Shown: piece by piece, positions 26,524 through 34,270 of the stretch
Layout: every line of letters starts with the position of its first letter
Position numbering within the stretch: position 1 is the first letter of the stretch
Source: Paenibacillus cremeus
GTDB taxonomy: Bacteria > Bacillota > Bacilli > Paenibacillales > NBRC-103111
NCBI RefSeq assembly: GCF_007786445.1
Contig: NZ_VNJI01000033.1
Coordinates: forward strand, 1-64,000
Direction: 5' to 3'
DNA: 64,000 nucleotides
The notes under the pieces: generated by a model
Databases searched by the model: none
What the model was told of the DNA's origin: nothing
The model's input: only the letters and a program-made list of their open reading frames with translations
Program-made: the position numbers and the translations under genes

Positions 26524-27684
26524 ATGGACAACAAGGTTAACAAAGGCCACGGGTCGGATTCGAATCCAAAGCATGATTGCCATGACCATGACCATGACCA
26601 TGATCACGATCACAAAAATCACACTCATACGCAGGGACACGTCTGTGACCACACCCACGAACATAACCATGACGACACTCACGATCACAAGCATTCTCAT
26701 GACCACGATCATGACGATGTCCAAGACCACTCCGCGCACCACGGGCACCACCACCATGGCCATCACCATCACGGACACCATCATGGACCGGGGGGCCACC
26801 ACCACCACGGGCCAGCCGACGGAAGCAAACGGGGGCTAACGATAGCGCTGCTCATTACAGCGGGCATTATGCTACTGGAGTTTTTCGGGGGTTTCTTCAC
26901 GAACAGCCTGGCGCTGTTATCGGATGCCGGGCATATGCTGAGCGATACCAGCTCCCTGGTGCTCAGCCTGGTAGCCGTCCGCTTTGCAGCAAAGCCGGCA
27001 TCGGCGGCGAAGACGTACGGCTTTTACCGCTTTGAAATTTTGGCTGCGCTGTTCAATGCCGTGACCCTGCTGCTGGTAGCTGTCTGGATTATCCGCGAAG
27101 CGTATGAGCGCTTCCAGCATCCGCCGCAGGTTGCGGGGGGCAGCATGATGCTGATCGCATCGATCGGACTGATCGCGAATCTGGCCAGCGCCTGGTCGTT
27201 GGTGCGGCAGGGCGATGTGAAGAACAACCTCAACCTGCGAAGTGCCTATCTGCATATTCTTGGAGATGCGCTTGGCTCTGTTGGGGCGATGGCCGCCGGC
27301 CTTTTAATGATTATATTTCAGTGGTACTGGGCGGACCCGCTCATTTCCGTGCTCGTCTCCCTGCTCATCGTCAGAGGCGCTTACGACGTGGTGAAGCATT
27401 GCCTCAATATCCTGATGGAAGGAACGCCGCCGCATATTGATGCGAACGAGGTGCGCCAGGCTCTGGAGCAGCTTCCGGGCGTGCTTGATGTGCACGATCT
27501 GCACATTTGGACGATTTCATCCGGCCTGGATTCGCTTAGCGGACATCTGTTGATTGAAGCGGAGGCAGACAGTCAAGTCATTCTGAAGCAGGCGGTGGCG
27601 ACTGTGGAACGCCGATTCCGCATCCATCACGTGACGATCCAGATTGAAGCGTCGCCCGATTTGCATAAGCCGCTGAAAGTGTAA
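26524..27684 (+). CDS. Cation diffusion facilitator (zinc-type efflux) with long His-rich N-terminus
   Basis: A proton-coupled divalent cation exporter (probably Zn) of 386 residues. The first 100 residues are almost entirely His, Asp and Gly, with about 40 His. Six membrane helices and a C-terminal cytoplasmic domain follow. The family metal-site motif LLSDAGHMLSDTSSLVLSL is present in TM2, and the paired motif HILGDALGSVG in TM5. The His-rich segment is much longer than in most CDF proteins. The ATG follows GGAGTGGAGAGG. It is cotranscribed with the ArsR-type sensor. The His-rich leader may buffer zinc. Confidence 0.92.
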   Translation: MDNKVNKGHGSDSNPKHDCHDHDHDHDHDHKNHTHTQGHVCDHTHEHNHDDTHDHKHSHDHDHDDVQDHSAHHGHHHHGHHHHGHHHGPGGHHHHGPADGSKRGLTIALLITAGIMLLEFFGGFFTNSLALLSDAGHMLSDTSSLVLSLVAVRFAAKPASAAKTYGFYRFEILAALFNAVTLLLVAVWIIREAYERFQHPPQVAGGSMMLIASIGLIANLASAWSLVRQGDVKNNLNLRSAYLHILGDALGSVGAMAAGLLMIIFQWYWADPLISVLVSLLIVRGAYDVVKHCLNILMEGTPPHIDANEVRQALEQLPGVLDVHDLHIWTISSGLDSLSGHLLIEAEADSQVILKQAVATVERRFRIHHVTIQIEASPDLHKPLKV

Positions 27685-27699
27685 CCTGCGAGCGTTTCC

Positions 27700-27727
27700 T
27701 TGACAAAAAACACTTTGCCGATAAAAT
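27700..27727 (+). promoter_or_regulatory. Promoter of cysK
   Basis: TTGACA at 27700-27705, 16-bp spacer, TAAAAT at 27722-27727. The leader before the ATG at 27812 is about 80 bases. No T-box or S-box motif was recognised in it. Confidence 0.65.
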
Positions 27728-27811
27728 AAAAGGGAATAATGGCAGATGGAGTCTATACGGGAGGGAAATCCTACTCGTAGCAGACTCGATCCGAAAAGGA
27801 GCGGCGGCAGC

Positions 27812-28738
27812 ATGAGCAAGAGCAGAAAAATGGTGAACAGCGTTACGGAGCTGATCGGGGATACCCCGGCAGTACGCGTCAGAAGACTGCTTGGAGAAGA
27901 CGATGCGGAGCTGTATGTGAAGCTCGAGTATTTTAACCCCAGCGGCAGCGTGAAGGACCGCGCAGCTTTTAACTTGATCGCGCAGGCGGAAAAAGACGGG
28001 AAGCTGCAGCCAGGCGCGACTATCATTGAACCGACAAGCGGCAATACGGGCATTGGCCTTGCAATGAATGCCGCTGCAAAGGGCTACAAAGCGATTCTCG
28101 TCATGCCCGATAACATGACCAAGGAGCGGATCAACCTGCTCAAAGCCTACGGAGCGGAGGTCGTCCTGACGCCTGCGGCGGAGCGGATGCCAGGAGCGAT
28201 CGCGAAGGCATTGGAGTTGAAGGAGCAAATTCCGAACAGCTTCATCCCGCAGCAGTTCGAGAACCACGCGAACCCGGACATTCACCGGATCACGACGGCG
28301 CCGGAGATTATCGAGCAAATGGAAGGCCGCTTGGACGCATTCGTAGCGACTTCCGGCACGGGCGGAACAATCACCGGGACGGGAGAAGTACTGCGTGCCC
28401 ATCTACCGGGCATTCAGATTTACGTCGTGGAACCGAAAGGCTCACCGGTATTGTCGGGCGGCAAGCCAGGGCCACATAAGCTGGTCGGAACGAGCCCGGG
28501 CTTTATCCCTGCCATCCTCAATACTGGCGTATACGATGAGATCGTGCAGGTCGCCGACGAGCATGCGCTGCAGACGGCGCGCGACTTGGCAAGCAAGGAA
28601 GGCATCTTGGTCGGTCCATCGGCCGGAGCTTCCGTTTGGACGGGCATTCAGGTCGCCAAGAAGCTGGGCAAAGGCAAGCGGGTGCTGTGCATTGCGCCGG
28701 ACACCGGCGAACGATATCTCAGCATGGGCATTTTTTAA
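27812..28738 (+). CDS. cysK: Cysteine synthase A (O-acetylserine sulfhydrylase)
   Basis: A PLP enzyme making cysteine from O-acetylserine and sulfide in the cytoplasm; 308 residues, the usual length. The PLP-binding Lys is in NPSGSVKDRAAF (about residue 43), the substrate loop is PTSGNTGIGLA, and the phosphate-binding loop is TSGTGGTITGTGE. The C-terminal GPSAGA motif is present. ATG at 27812 follows AAAAGGAGC; an in-frame start 22 codons upstream is not supported. It is monocistronic with its own promoter and terminator. Confidence 0.95.
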   Translation: MSKSRKMVNSVTELIGDTPAVRVRRLLGEDDAELYVKLEYFNPSGSVKDRAAFNLIAQAEKDGKLQPGATIIEPTSGNTGIGLAMNAAAKGYKAILVMPDNMTKERINLLKAYGAEVVLTPAAERMPGAIAKALELKEQIPNSFIPQQFENHANPDIHRITTAPEIIEQMEGRLDAFVATSGTGGTITGTGEVLRAHLPGIQIYVVEPKGSPVLSGGKPGPHKLVGTSPGFIPAILNTGVYDEIVQVADEHALQTARDLASKEGILVGPSAGASVWTGIQVAKKLGKGKRVLCIAPDTGERYLSMGIF

Positions 28739-28756
28739 TTGCATACCGACTGTATG

Positions 28757-28793
28757 AATAGTGTTTGTCCCGTTGGACAGACGCTATTTTTTT
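28757..28793 (+). terminator. Terminator after cysK
   Basis: AATAGTGTTTGTCC at 28757-28770 pairs with GGACAGACGCTATT at 28775-28788 (with mismatch and wobble), then a T run. Confidence 0.8.
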
Positions 28794-28801
28794 AAATATT
28801 A

Positions 28802-28830
28802 TTGCATATTTATTCATTTTATTGTATATT
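28802..28830 (+). promoter_or_regulatory. Promoter of the GNAT-like gene
   Basis: TTGCAT at 28802-28807, 17-bp spacer, TATATT at 28825-28830, followed by a short leader and GAGAGGGGAA before the ATG. Confidence 0.65.
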
Positions 28831-28866
28831 AATCAATGTAAGAACGATTGGAGAGGGGAACATCGC

Positions 28867-29139
28867 ATGAAAATCGCGCTGCACAAAGAACTTCCAGCTG
28901 AAACGCAAGTTCAGCAGCTGATCGACTCCATTACAGAGCCCGCTGAAGCCGGTATGTCCGCCCACGAGATCTGCACTTCGAACGCCAGCGTGATCGCTGC
29001 CTATGATGAAGAGCGTCTGGTTGCCCTGGGGCGATTGGTGGATGGCTGCACAGGACCCCAAGCCTTCAAATTCGCGGTTCTGCCGGATTACAAGGAACGC
29101 CAAATTGAACGTTACATGCGCAAGCTGCTCATGCTGTAG
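28867..29139 (+). CDS. Short GNAT-like protein
   Basis: A 90-residue protein. The middle (VIAAYDEERLVALGRLVDG) matches the beta2-beta3 part of GNAT N-acetyltransferases, and FAVLPDYKERQIERYMRKLLM takes the place of the acetyl-CoA loop helix. In active enzymes this loop reads Q/RxxGxG/A; here the Gly residues are absent, and the last third of the fold is missing. It has its own promoter, ribosome binding site and terminator, so it is probably expressed. It may be a degenerate or minimal GNAT without acetyltransferase activity. Confidence 0.6.
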   Translation: MKIALHKELPAETQVQQLIDSITEPAEAGMSAHEICTSNASVIAAYDEERLVALGRLVDGCTGPQAFKFAVLPDYKERQIERYMRKLLML

Positions 29140-29164
29140 TCGCCCAATATTGTGAAATGATCTG

Positions 29165-29191
29165 CCTCCACGCCGCTCGTGGAGGTTTTTT
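29165..29191 (+). terminator. Terminator after the GNAT-like gene
   Basis: CCTCCACG at 29165-29172 pairs with CGTGGAGG at 29178-29185, then six T residues. Confidence 0.9.
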
Positions 29192-29229
29192 GCTTTGCCC
29201 TCCAGCCGTCAGGCGATGTGAATTACTCT

Positions 29230-29259
29230 TTGCCAAAAATAGCCCAATGGGTGTAATAT
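29230..29259 (+). promoter_or_regulatory. Promoter of alaR-alaT
   Basis: TTGCCA at 29230-29235, 18-bp spacer, TAATAT at 29254-29259; the start codon is 31 bp downstream with TTAGGAGGA. Confidence 0.6.
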
Positions 29260-29290
29260 GAAGGAATAACTGCTTAGGAGGACCAAAACC

Positions 29291-29782
29291 ATGGAACAAT
29301 TTAAGGCGAAGATCGTCGATCTGCTCAAAGAAGATGCGAGACGGACACCGGCGCTGATTGCGACAATGCTGGGTGCATCGGAGGCGGAAGTGGCGGCGGC
29401 GATCCGAGAGCTGGAAGATGCGCACGTAATCATTAAATATGCCACTGTCGTCAACTGGGCGAAGGTGGACAGCGAGAAGGTTACAGCTCTTATTGAGGTG
29501 CAAATTACGCCGGAGCGCGGACGCGGGTTCGACGCGATTGCCGAGCGCATTTATTTATATCCCGAAGTGAAATCCGTGTATTTGATGTCGGGAGCGTACG
29601 ATCTGCTCGTCGAGATCGAAGGCAAGACGCTCAAGGAAGTGGCGTCGTTCGTCTCTAATAAGCTCTCCCCGATTGACCGGGTGCTTTCTACGAAAACCCA
29701 TTTTATTTTGAAAAAATATAAGCAGGACGGCATTATTTTCGAAGAGCATGAGGATGACCGCCGTCTCTTAATCTCACCATAA
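29291..29782 (+). CDS. alaR: Lrp/AsnC-family regulator (AlaR-like)
   Basis: A 163-residue regulator. An N-terminal helix-turn-helix covers about 1-50 (TPALIATMLGASEAEVAAAIRELED), and the C-terminal RAM/AsnC ligand domain about 65-140 includes the LMSGAYDLLVEIEG motif. ATG at 29291 follows TTAGGAGGACC. It is followed 16 bp later by a class I aminotransferase, the same arrangement as yugG-yugH (alaR-alaT) in Bacillus subtilis, where the pair serves alanine synthesis. The gene name is by that synteny and resemblance. Confidence 0.82.
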   Translation: MEQFKAKIVDLLKEDARRTPALIATMLGASEAEVAAAIRELEDAHVIIKYATVVNWAKVDSEKVTALIEVQITPERGRGFDAIAERIYLYPEVKSVYLMSGAYDLLVEIEGKTLKEVASFVSNKLSPIDRVLSTKTHFILKKYKQDGIIFEEHEDDRRLLISP

Positions 29783-29798
29783 AGGACGCTGAGGAGCA

Positions 29799-30992
29799 AT
29801 GATAGAGCAGAAGCAAGATCAAGGAAGCAAATCGATGAGCCAATATTTGGCTCCGCTCGTGCGCGAGATCGCACCGTCGGGCATTCGCAAGTTTTTTGAT
29901 CTCGTCAGCGCCAGCAAAGATATCATCTCCCTCGGCGTCGGCGAGCCGGATTTCAGTACGCCATGGCATGTCCGGGAAGCTTGCGTATACTCGCTGGAGC
30001 GCGGCAATACCAAATATACGCCTAACTCCGGATTGCCTGAGCTGCGCGAAGCGATTGCGGAGTATTTATATGAATCGTTCCATGTGCCGTATGAGCCGAA
30101 GGATGAGGTGCTGGTTACGGTCGGCGGCAGCGAAGCGATCGACCTGGCGCTACGCGCGTTGATTACTCCAGGGGACGAGATTCTCATTCCGGAGCCAACA
30201 TACATTTCGTACTCTCCAATTGCAATGATCAGCGGCGGCAAGCCGGTCGGGATCGAGACGTTCGCCAAGGACCAGTTCAAGCTGAAGGCCGAGTCGCTGA
30301 AAGCAGCGATCACGCAGAAATCCAAGGTGCTGATCCTGTGCTACCCAAGCAATCCGACTGGCGGCATTATGACCTACGAGGACTGGCTGCCCATCGCCAA
30401 GCTGGTAGAAGAGAACGACTTGATCGTCATTTCGGATGAAATTTACGCTGAATTAACCTACGAGCACAAGCACGTCAGCTTCGCATCCATCCCGGGCATG
30501 CGGGACCGGACGATTCTCGTCAGCGGCTTTTCCAAGGCGTTCGCTATGACCGGCTGGCGGATGGGCTATGCCTGTGGACATCGGGAGCTCATCTCCGCGA
30601 TGCTGAAGATTCACCAGTACACCGTCATGTGTGCACCTTCAATGGGGCAGGTGGCCGCGCTCGAAGCGCTGAGGAACGGGCTGGAAGAGAAGGACCGGAT
30701 GGTAGAGTCGTACAATCAGCGCAGACGTTTGGTCGTGCACGGCTTCCGCGAAATCGGTCTGGAGTGCCATGAGCCGCAGGGCGCTTTCTATGCATTCCCT
30801 TCCATTCAAGCGACAGGGATGACCTCAGAGGAATTCGCTCAGCGGCTGCTCTATGAGGCGAAGGTCGCAGCGGTCCCGGGATCCGTATTCGGGCTCGGCG
30901 GAGAAGGCTTTATCCGCTGTTCCTATGCGTATTCCGTCAATCAGCTGCTGGAAGCGATTGAGCGCATCGGGAAATTTATAAACAAATTGTAA
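29799..30992 (+). CDS. alaT: Class I/II aminotransferase (AlaT-like)
   Basis: A PLP-dependent transaminase of 397 residues. The PLP-binding Lys is in LVSGFSKAFAMTGWRMGY. Other fold-type I features are YTPNSGLPELREAIAEYL, NPTGG and the C-terminal FIRCSYA substrate-Arg motif. It probably uses glutamate and pyruvate to make alanine, on the basis of synteny with alaR-alaT; other amino donors are possible. ATG at 29799 follows GAGGAGC. No terminator is evident, and a Spo0A-box-like sequence overlaps its stop codon. Confidence 0.85.
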   Translation: MIEQKQDQGSKSMSQYLAPLVREIAPSGIRKFFDLVSASKDIISLGVGEPDFSTPWHVREACVYSLERGNTKYTPNSGLPELREAIAEYLYESFHVPYEPKDEVLVTVGGSEAIDLALRALITPGDEILIPEPTYISYSPIAMISGGKPVGIETFAKDQFKLKAESLKAAITQKSKVLILCYPSNPTGGIMTYEDWLPIAKLVEENDLIVISDEIYAELTYEHKHVSFASIPGMRDRTILVSGFSKAFAMTGWRMGYACGHRELISAMLKIHQYTVMCAPSMGQVAALEALRNGLEEKDRMVESYNQRRRLVVHGFREIGLECHEPQGAFYAFPSIQATGMTSEEFAQRLLYEAKVAAVPGSVFGLGGEGFIRCSYAYSVNQLLEAIERIGKFINKL

Positions 30993-31002
30993 TTTCGACA
31001 AA
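30993..31002 (-). promoter_or_regulatory. Spo0A-box-like sequence
   Basis: The minus strand reads TTTGTCGAAA, containing an exact TGTCGAA 0A box. It starts right after the alaT stop and lies about 140 bp before the Spo0E-like gene. A 7-base core can arise by chance, so this is a hint only. Confidence 0.4.
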
Positions 31003-31067
31003 ATAGGATAAAAGTAACCCGTTTTCAAGTTCCCTCAAAACTGGTATCTTAGATGTATAAGAAGTTT

Positions 31068-31087
31068 CATATAATTAATATTATATG
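31068..31087. repeat. AT-rich palindrome before the Spo0E-like gene
   Basis: CATATAAT at 31068-31075 and ATTATATG at 31080-31087 form an 8-4-8 palindrome 52 bp before the start codon. It could be a repressor site on the promoter region; the arm itself resembles a -10 box (TATAAT) on each strand. Confidence 0.45.
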
Positions 31088-31138
31088 TGACTTTCTATAT
31101 ACAGGACTAAAGATGTAACACAGGGGGAGGGAAGATTT

Positions 31139-31408
31139 ATGGCTTTTCCGGAATATCAGCTTCGTCAGACCTTGCATATCGGCTGGATTCGTGAAGACGA
31201 TCATCGGGCTAAGTGGATTCTTGGAAAACGAAAGCGGGCCTCGGCTGCAGTATCGTTAGAGGACGATATTTACCGGCTGCGTATTGAGCTGGAAGAGCTT
31301 GTGCTCGGCGGGAACAGCCTAACTTCCCCGAGGGTAGTCGAGATCAGCATGGAGCTGGACAAAAAAATCAACGAATATATGAACAAACACCAAAGGGGCC
31401 GATATTAA
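31139..31408 (+). CDS. Spo0E-family aspartyl-phosphate phosphatase-like protein
   Basis: An 89-residue protein. Residues about 40-82 match the Spo0E family: EDDIYRLRIELEEL, a loop, then VVEISMELDKKINEYM, in which SMELD (70-74) stands for the SQELD signature containing the catalytic Asp. Spo0E-type enzymes dephosphorylate Spo0A~P and delay sporulation. An unusual basic N-terminal extension of about 38 residues precedes the domain. GGGGGAGGGAAG precedes ATG at 31139. The gene is alone, with a palindrome and a 0A-box-like site upstream. Confidence 0.82.
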   Translation: MAFPEYQLRQTLHIGWIREDDHRAKWILGKRKRASAAVSLEDDIYRLRIELEELVLGGNSLTSPRVVEISMELDKKINEYMNKHQRGRY

Positions 31409-31421
31409 TCGGCTTCTTTTT
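31398..31421 (+). terminator. Terminator overlapping the Spo0E-like stop codon
   Basis: GCCGAT at 31398-31403 pairs with ATCGGC at 31408-31413, followed by TTCTTTTTTT. Confidence 0.8.
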
Positions 31422-31446
31422 TTGTGGGCTGGCGGCGGGCTGCGTT

Positions 31447-31476
31447 TTGAAACGAACGGTTCGTTTATGATAAGAT
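31447..31476 (+). promoter_or_regulatory. Promoter with TetR-type palindrome
   Basis: TTGAAA at 31447-31452 and TAAGAT at 31471-31476 (18-bp spacer) flank AAACGAAC-G-GTTCGTTT at 31450-31466, an 8-1-8 palindrome typical of TetR-family operators. No TetR gene is adjacent; the nearest in the window is at 4846. Confidence 0.6.
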
Positions 31477-31515
31477 GGAAAAAATAGAAAACTAGAGCCC
31501 GGCGAAGGAGAAGAG

Positions 31516-32049
31516 ATGCGGACTATGAGAGGGAAATGGCTGATTGTTGTACTGCTGCTGGTGGTGGCGCTAGCCGGCTGTGATAATGGACCGAAGGCGG
31601 ACGTTTCTATTTTCATGATGTCCTCCCAGGGTATTCCTTCAGAGGTAGGGGATAAGCTAGGCCAATCGCTGCAAAGCAAGCTGGGAGCAGCACCGACCGT
31701 AAGGCTGAATACGACGCCGATTTTTTCGATGGATAAAATGGTCGTGGAAATTGCCGCAGGCGAGAATGGCATTCTCATTATTCCAGGAGAGCAATTTAAG
31801 GCGCTGGGGCAGCAGGGCGGCTATGTATCACTGGATGACGTGGCGAAGCCGGAGGATTTTCCTGATGGCGTTCTGGAGCTGACCGACAACGGCAAGACGG
31901 AGAAGCACCTGTACGGCATTCCGATGGAAAAAACCAAATGGTTTACGGAGTTAAATTTAAACGGCAAAAACCTTTTCGCGTTCATCCCGGCCAACGCCCC
32001 GGATAAGGAGAAGGCGAAGCAAGTGCTGAAGCAGATTGCTCAAAAGTGA
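31516..32049 (+). CDS. Lipoprotein of unknown function
   Basis: A 177-residue secreted lipoprotein: a signal helix at about 5-20, and lipobox LAGC with Cys22. The mature part is small, with a beta/alpha pattern and a conserved-looking MEKTKWFTELNLNG segment near the C-terminus. No family was recognised. It precedes the corrinoid-type binding protein by 76 bp, with a terminator-like hairpin between. Its promoter carries a TetR-type palindrome. It could belong to the uptake operon as an accessory surface protein, but that is only positional. Confidence 0.75.
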   Translation: MRTMRGKWLIVVLLLVVALAGCDNGPKADVSIFMMSSQGIPSEVGDKLGQSLQSKLGAAPTVRLNTTPIFSMDKMVVEIAAGENGILIIPGEQFKALGQQGGYVSLDDVAKPEDFPDGVLELTDNGKTEKHLYGIPMEKTKWFTELNLNGKNLFAFIPANAPDKEKAKQVLKQIAQK

Positions 32050-32061
32050 GAAGCTCGTTTT

Positions 32062-32105
32062 GCCCTCTGCTGATGGATGCGGATCCGTGGCAGGGGGCAT
32101 TTTTA
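32062..32105 (+). terminator. Terminator between lipoprotein and btuF
   Basis: GCCCTCTG at 32062-32069 pairs with CAGGGGGC at 32091-32098 (one wobble), then T residues at 32100-32104. No separate promoter was found before btuF, so it may act as an attenuator. Confidence 0.7.
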
Positions 32106-32125
32106 ACGTTAGGAGATGAATAATC

Positions 32126-33142
32126 GTGCTTAAATACAGTGGAAAAAAAACGTGGCTGGCTGCGGTCATTGGGGTGACGGTGATCGCGGCCTTGACCGGC
32201 TGCGGAGGAGGTAGTACCAATAAAGTGCCGGGGCAGGGAGAACTAGTGGCTCCGCCGAAGGCGTCCGGTGGGACGAATGCAGGGACCGTCGCTGCCAAGC
32301 GGACGACGTATCCGCTGAAGATTAAGGATGCGACGGGGAAAGAATTTACCTTTGCCAAAGCGCCGGAGCGCATTGCTTCGGTTTCGCCGGCAGAGACGGA
32401 AACGCTGTATGCCTTGGGGCTGGGCGATAAGGTGGTCGGGGTGTCGGACTTCTGCGATTATCCTGCTGAAGTGAAATCGAAGCCGAAGCTCGGAAGCATC
32501 GTGAAGCCCAATGAAGAGGCGCTGATCGCGGCCAATGCGGATTTGATCATGACCGGCGTGTCGATGCCGACGCCCACCGTGGAGAAGCTGCGGGAGCTGA
32601 AGGTGAATTTGTTCAAGGTCGAGCCGAAAACGATAGATGATATCATTAACAACATTAAGCTTATGGGGCAAATTTTTGACCGTCAGGAGCAGGCCGAGAA
32701 GCTGGCCGCCTCCATGGAAGCCGACCGCAAGAAGGTGGCGGATGCCGTGAAGGACGTCAAGCCGGAGCAGAAGAAAAAGGTGTTCATCGAGATTTCTCCG
32801 GGCTGGACGGTTGGCAAAGGCGAGTTCATCGATGAGCTGATTACGGCTGCAGGCGGGGTGAATGTGGCTTCTAGCGAGAAAGGCTACGTGCAGCTAAGCG
32901 AGGAGAAAGTGATTGCGGCGAATCCGCAGGTCATTTTGTATCCGAAAAATTTAGTCGACGATTCGTCCAAGAAAAACATGGATCAGCTGATCCGCGCGCG
33001 AAGTGGGTGGAATCAGATCGATGCGGTGAAAAACAACAAGCTCGTCGGTGTAGACGACAACATGATGAGCCGTCCGGGTCCCCGCATTACGGCGGCGCTG
33101 GTGGAATTCGCGAAAGGCATCTACCCAGATTTGGTGAAATAA
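32126..33142 (+). CDS. btuF: ABC transporter substrate-binding lipoprotein (BtuF-like, corrinoid)
   Basis: A 338-residue surface lipoprotein with lipobox LTGC (Cys26), then a Thr/Gly-rich linker and a class III binding-protein fold (about 65-335). The segment RIASVSPAETETLYALGLGDKVVGV is typical of BtuF/FecB proteins. GTG at 32126 follows TTAGGAGATG. It heads a permease-ATPase pair and a set of cobalamin salvage genes, so vitamin B12 or cobinamide is the likely ligand. A siderophore ligand cannot be excluded from the fold alone. Confidence 0.87.
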   Translation: MLKYSGKKTWLAAVIGVTVIAALTGCGGGSTNKVPGQGELVAPPKASGGTNAGTVAAKRTTYPLKIKDATGKEFTFAKAPERIASVSPAETETLYALGLGDKVVGVSDFCDYPAEVKSKPKLGSIVKPNEEALIAANADLIMTGVSMPTPTVEKLRELKVNLFKVEPKTIDDIINNIKLMGQIFDRQEQAEKLAASMEADRKKVADAVKDVKPEQKKKVFIEISPGWTVGKGEFIDELITAAGGVNVASSEKGYVQLSEEKVIAANPQVILYPKNLVDDSSKKNMDQLIRARSGWNQIDAVKNNKLVGVDDNMMSRPGPRITAALVEFAKGIYPDLVK

Positions 33143-33143
33143 A

Positions 33144-34190
33144 ATGAGGCGGAAGCTGTGGATCTGGGGAGGGGCGGCACTGGCTCTGCTGGTGCTGTCC
33201 GCTACGGTGGCGTTGTCGATTGGGACGGTCAGCGTACCGCTGGTGCACGTGTGGGAAATTTTGCTGCATCGGATTCCCGGCTGGGGAGAGCGGATTCCGG
33301 TGGAGTGGAACGTCGCGGCGGAGCAAATTGTTTGGCGGGTCCGGCTTCCGCGGATGGTGCTCGGCATTTTGGTCGGAGCTGCATTGGGGCTGGCCGGTGC
33401 GTCCTTTCAGGGCGTGCTGCGCAACCCGCTGGCCGATCCTTATACGCTGGGTGTCTCGTCGGGGGCGTCGGCTGGGGCTGCGTTTTTGATCCTGTTCGGG
33501 CTGCAGCTCGCTTGGTTCGGGATGTGGACGGTGCCGGTGGTGGCCTTCGGAACAGGGGCGTTGACGCTTGGCGCGGTCCTGCTGCTGGCGAGAACCGACG
33601 GGAAGCTGCGGATGGAGACGGTTATTTTGTCCGGGGTGGTTATGCAGGCTTTTCTTGGTGCCTTCGTCTCGTTAATGGTAGCGCTGTCTAAGCAGGTCAT
33701 TAACGAGATTTTGTTTTGGACGATGGGAAGCCTGGCGCTGCGGGGATGGAGCTATTCGTTGGTACTGCTGCCATACTTGGCGGTCGGCACGCTCGTGCTG
33801 CTCAGCTGCGGGCGGGCGATGAATGTGTTTGCGTTGGGCGAAAAGCAGGCGGCGCACCTCGGCGTGAACGTCGAGCGGACGAAGCTCGTCGTGCTGGTCG
33901 CTGCGACGCTCATGACGGCAGCTGTGGTGTCGGTGTCCGGTGTGATCGCTTTTGTCGGGCTGCTCGTTCCGCATTTGCTTCGGCTAATCGTCGGACCGGA
34001 TTACCGGCTGCTGCTTCCGCTCTCGCTCGTTGGCGGGGCGATCTATGTGCTCTGTGCGGATACGATCGCACGCATGGCGCTAAGCCCGACGGAGCTGCCG
34101 CTTGGGGTGGTGACGGCGTTTATGGGGGCGCCGTTCTTTGCCTATTTGCTGAGGCGCAGTCGGCGAGGGGATCGTGGGCAGGCTGGGTAA
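33144..34190 (+). CDS. btuC: FecCD-family ABC permease (BtuC-like)
   Basis: A 348-residue membrane protein with about ten hydrophobic helices. The conserved RLPRMVLGILVGAALGLAGASFQGVLRNPLA... opening and the GLLVPHLLRLIVGPDYR coupling-helix region are diagnostic. It starts two bases after the btuF stop. It forms the channel with the ATPase encoded downstream. Corrinoid specificity is inferred from the operon. Confidence 0.9.
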   Translation: MRRKLWIWGGAALALLVLSATVALSIGTVSVPLVHVWEILLHRIPGWGERIPVEWNVAAEQIVWRVRLPRMVLGILVGAALGLAGASFQGVLRNPLADPYTLGVSSGASAGAAFLILFGLQLAWFGMWTVPVVAFGTGALTLGAVLLLARTDGKLRMETVILSGVVMQAFLGAFVSLMVALSKQVINEILFWTMGSLALRGWSYSLVLLPYLAVGTLVLLSCGRAMNVFALGEKQAAHLGVNVERTKLVVLVAATLMTAAVVSVSGVIAFVGLLVPHLLRLIVGPDYRLLLPLSLVGGAIYVLCADTIARMALSPTELPLGVVTAFMGAPFFAYLLRRSRRGDRGQAG

Positions 34191-34270
34191 AGCGGGATGG
34201 TGGCTTGAGACCGAGATGAATGCGGGACAATCATGGATTTCATTCGCCCCTGTTTAGGAGGAGCTTGGCG

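Noticed and set aside
27728-27811. S-box or T-box leader before cysK
   Set aside because: The leader is only about 80 bases and lacks the T-box core or SAM riboswitch motifs.
31409-32125. Cobalamin riboswitch before the corrinoid genes
   Set aside because: The gene-free stretches are only about 76-107 bases long and have no B12-box-like conserved core.
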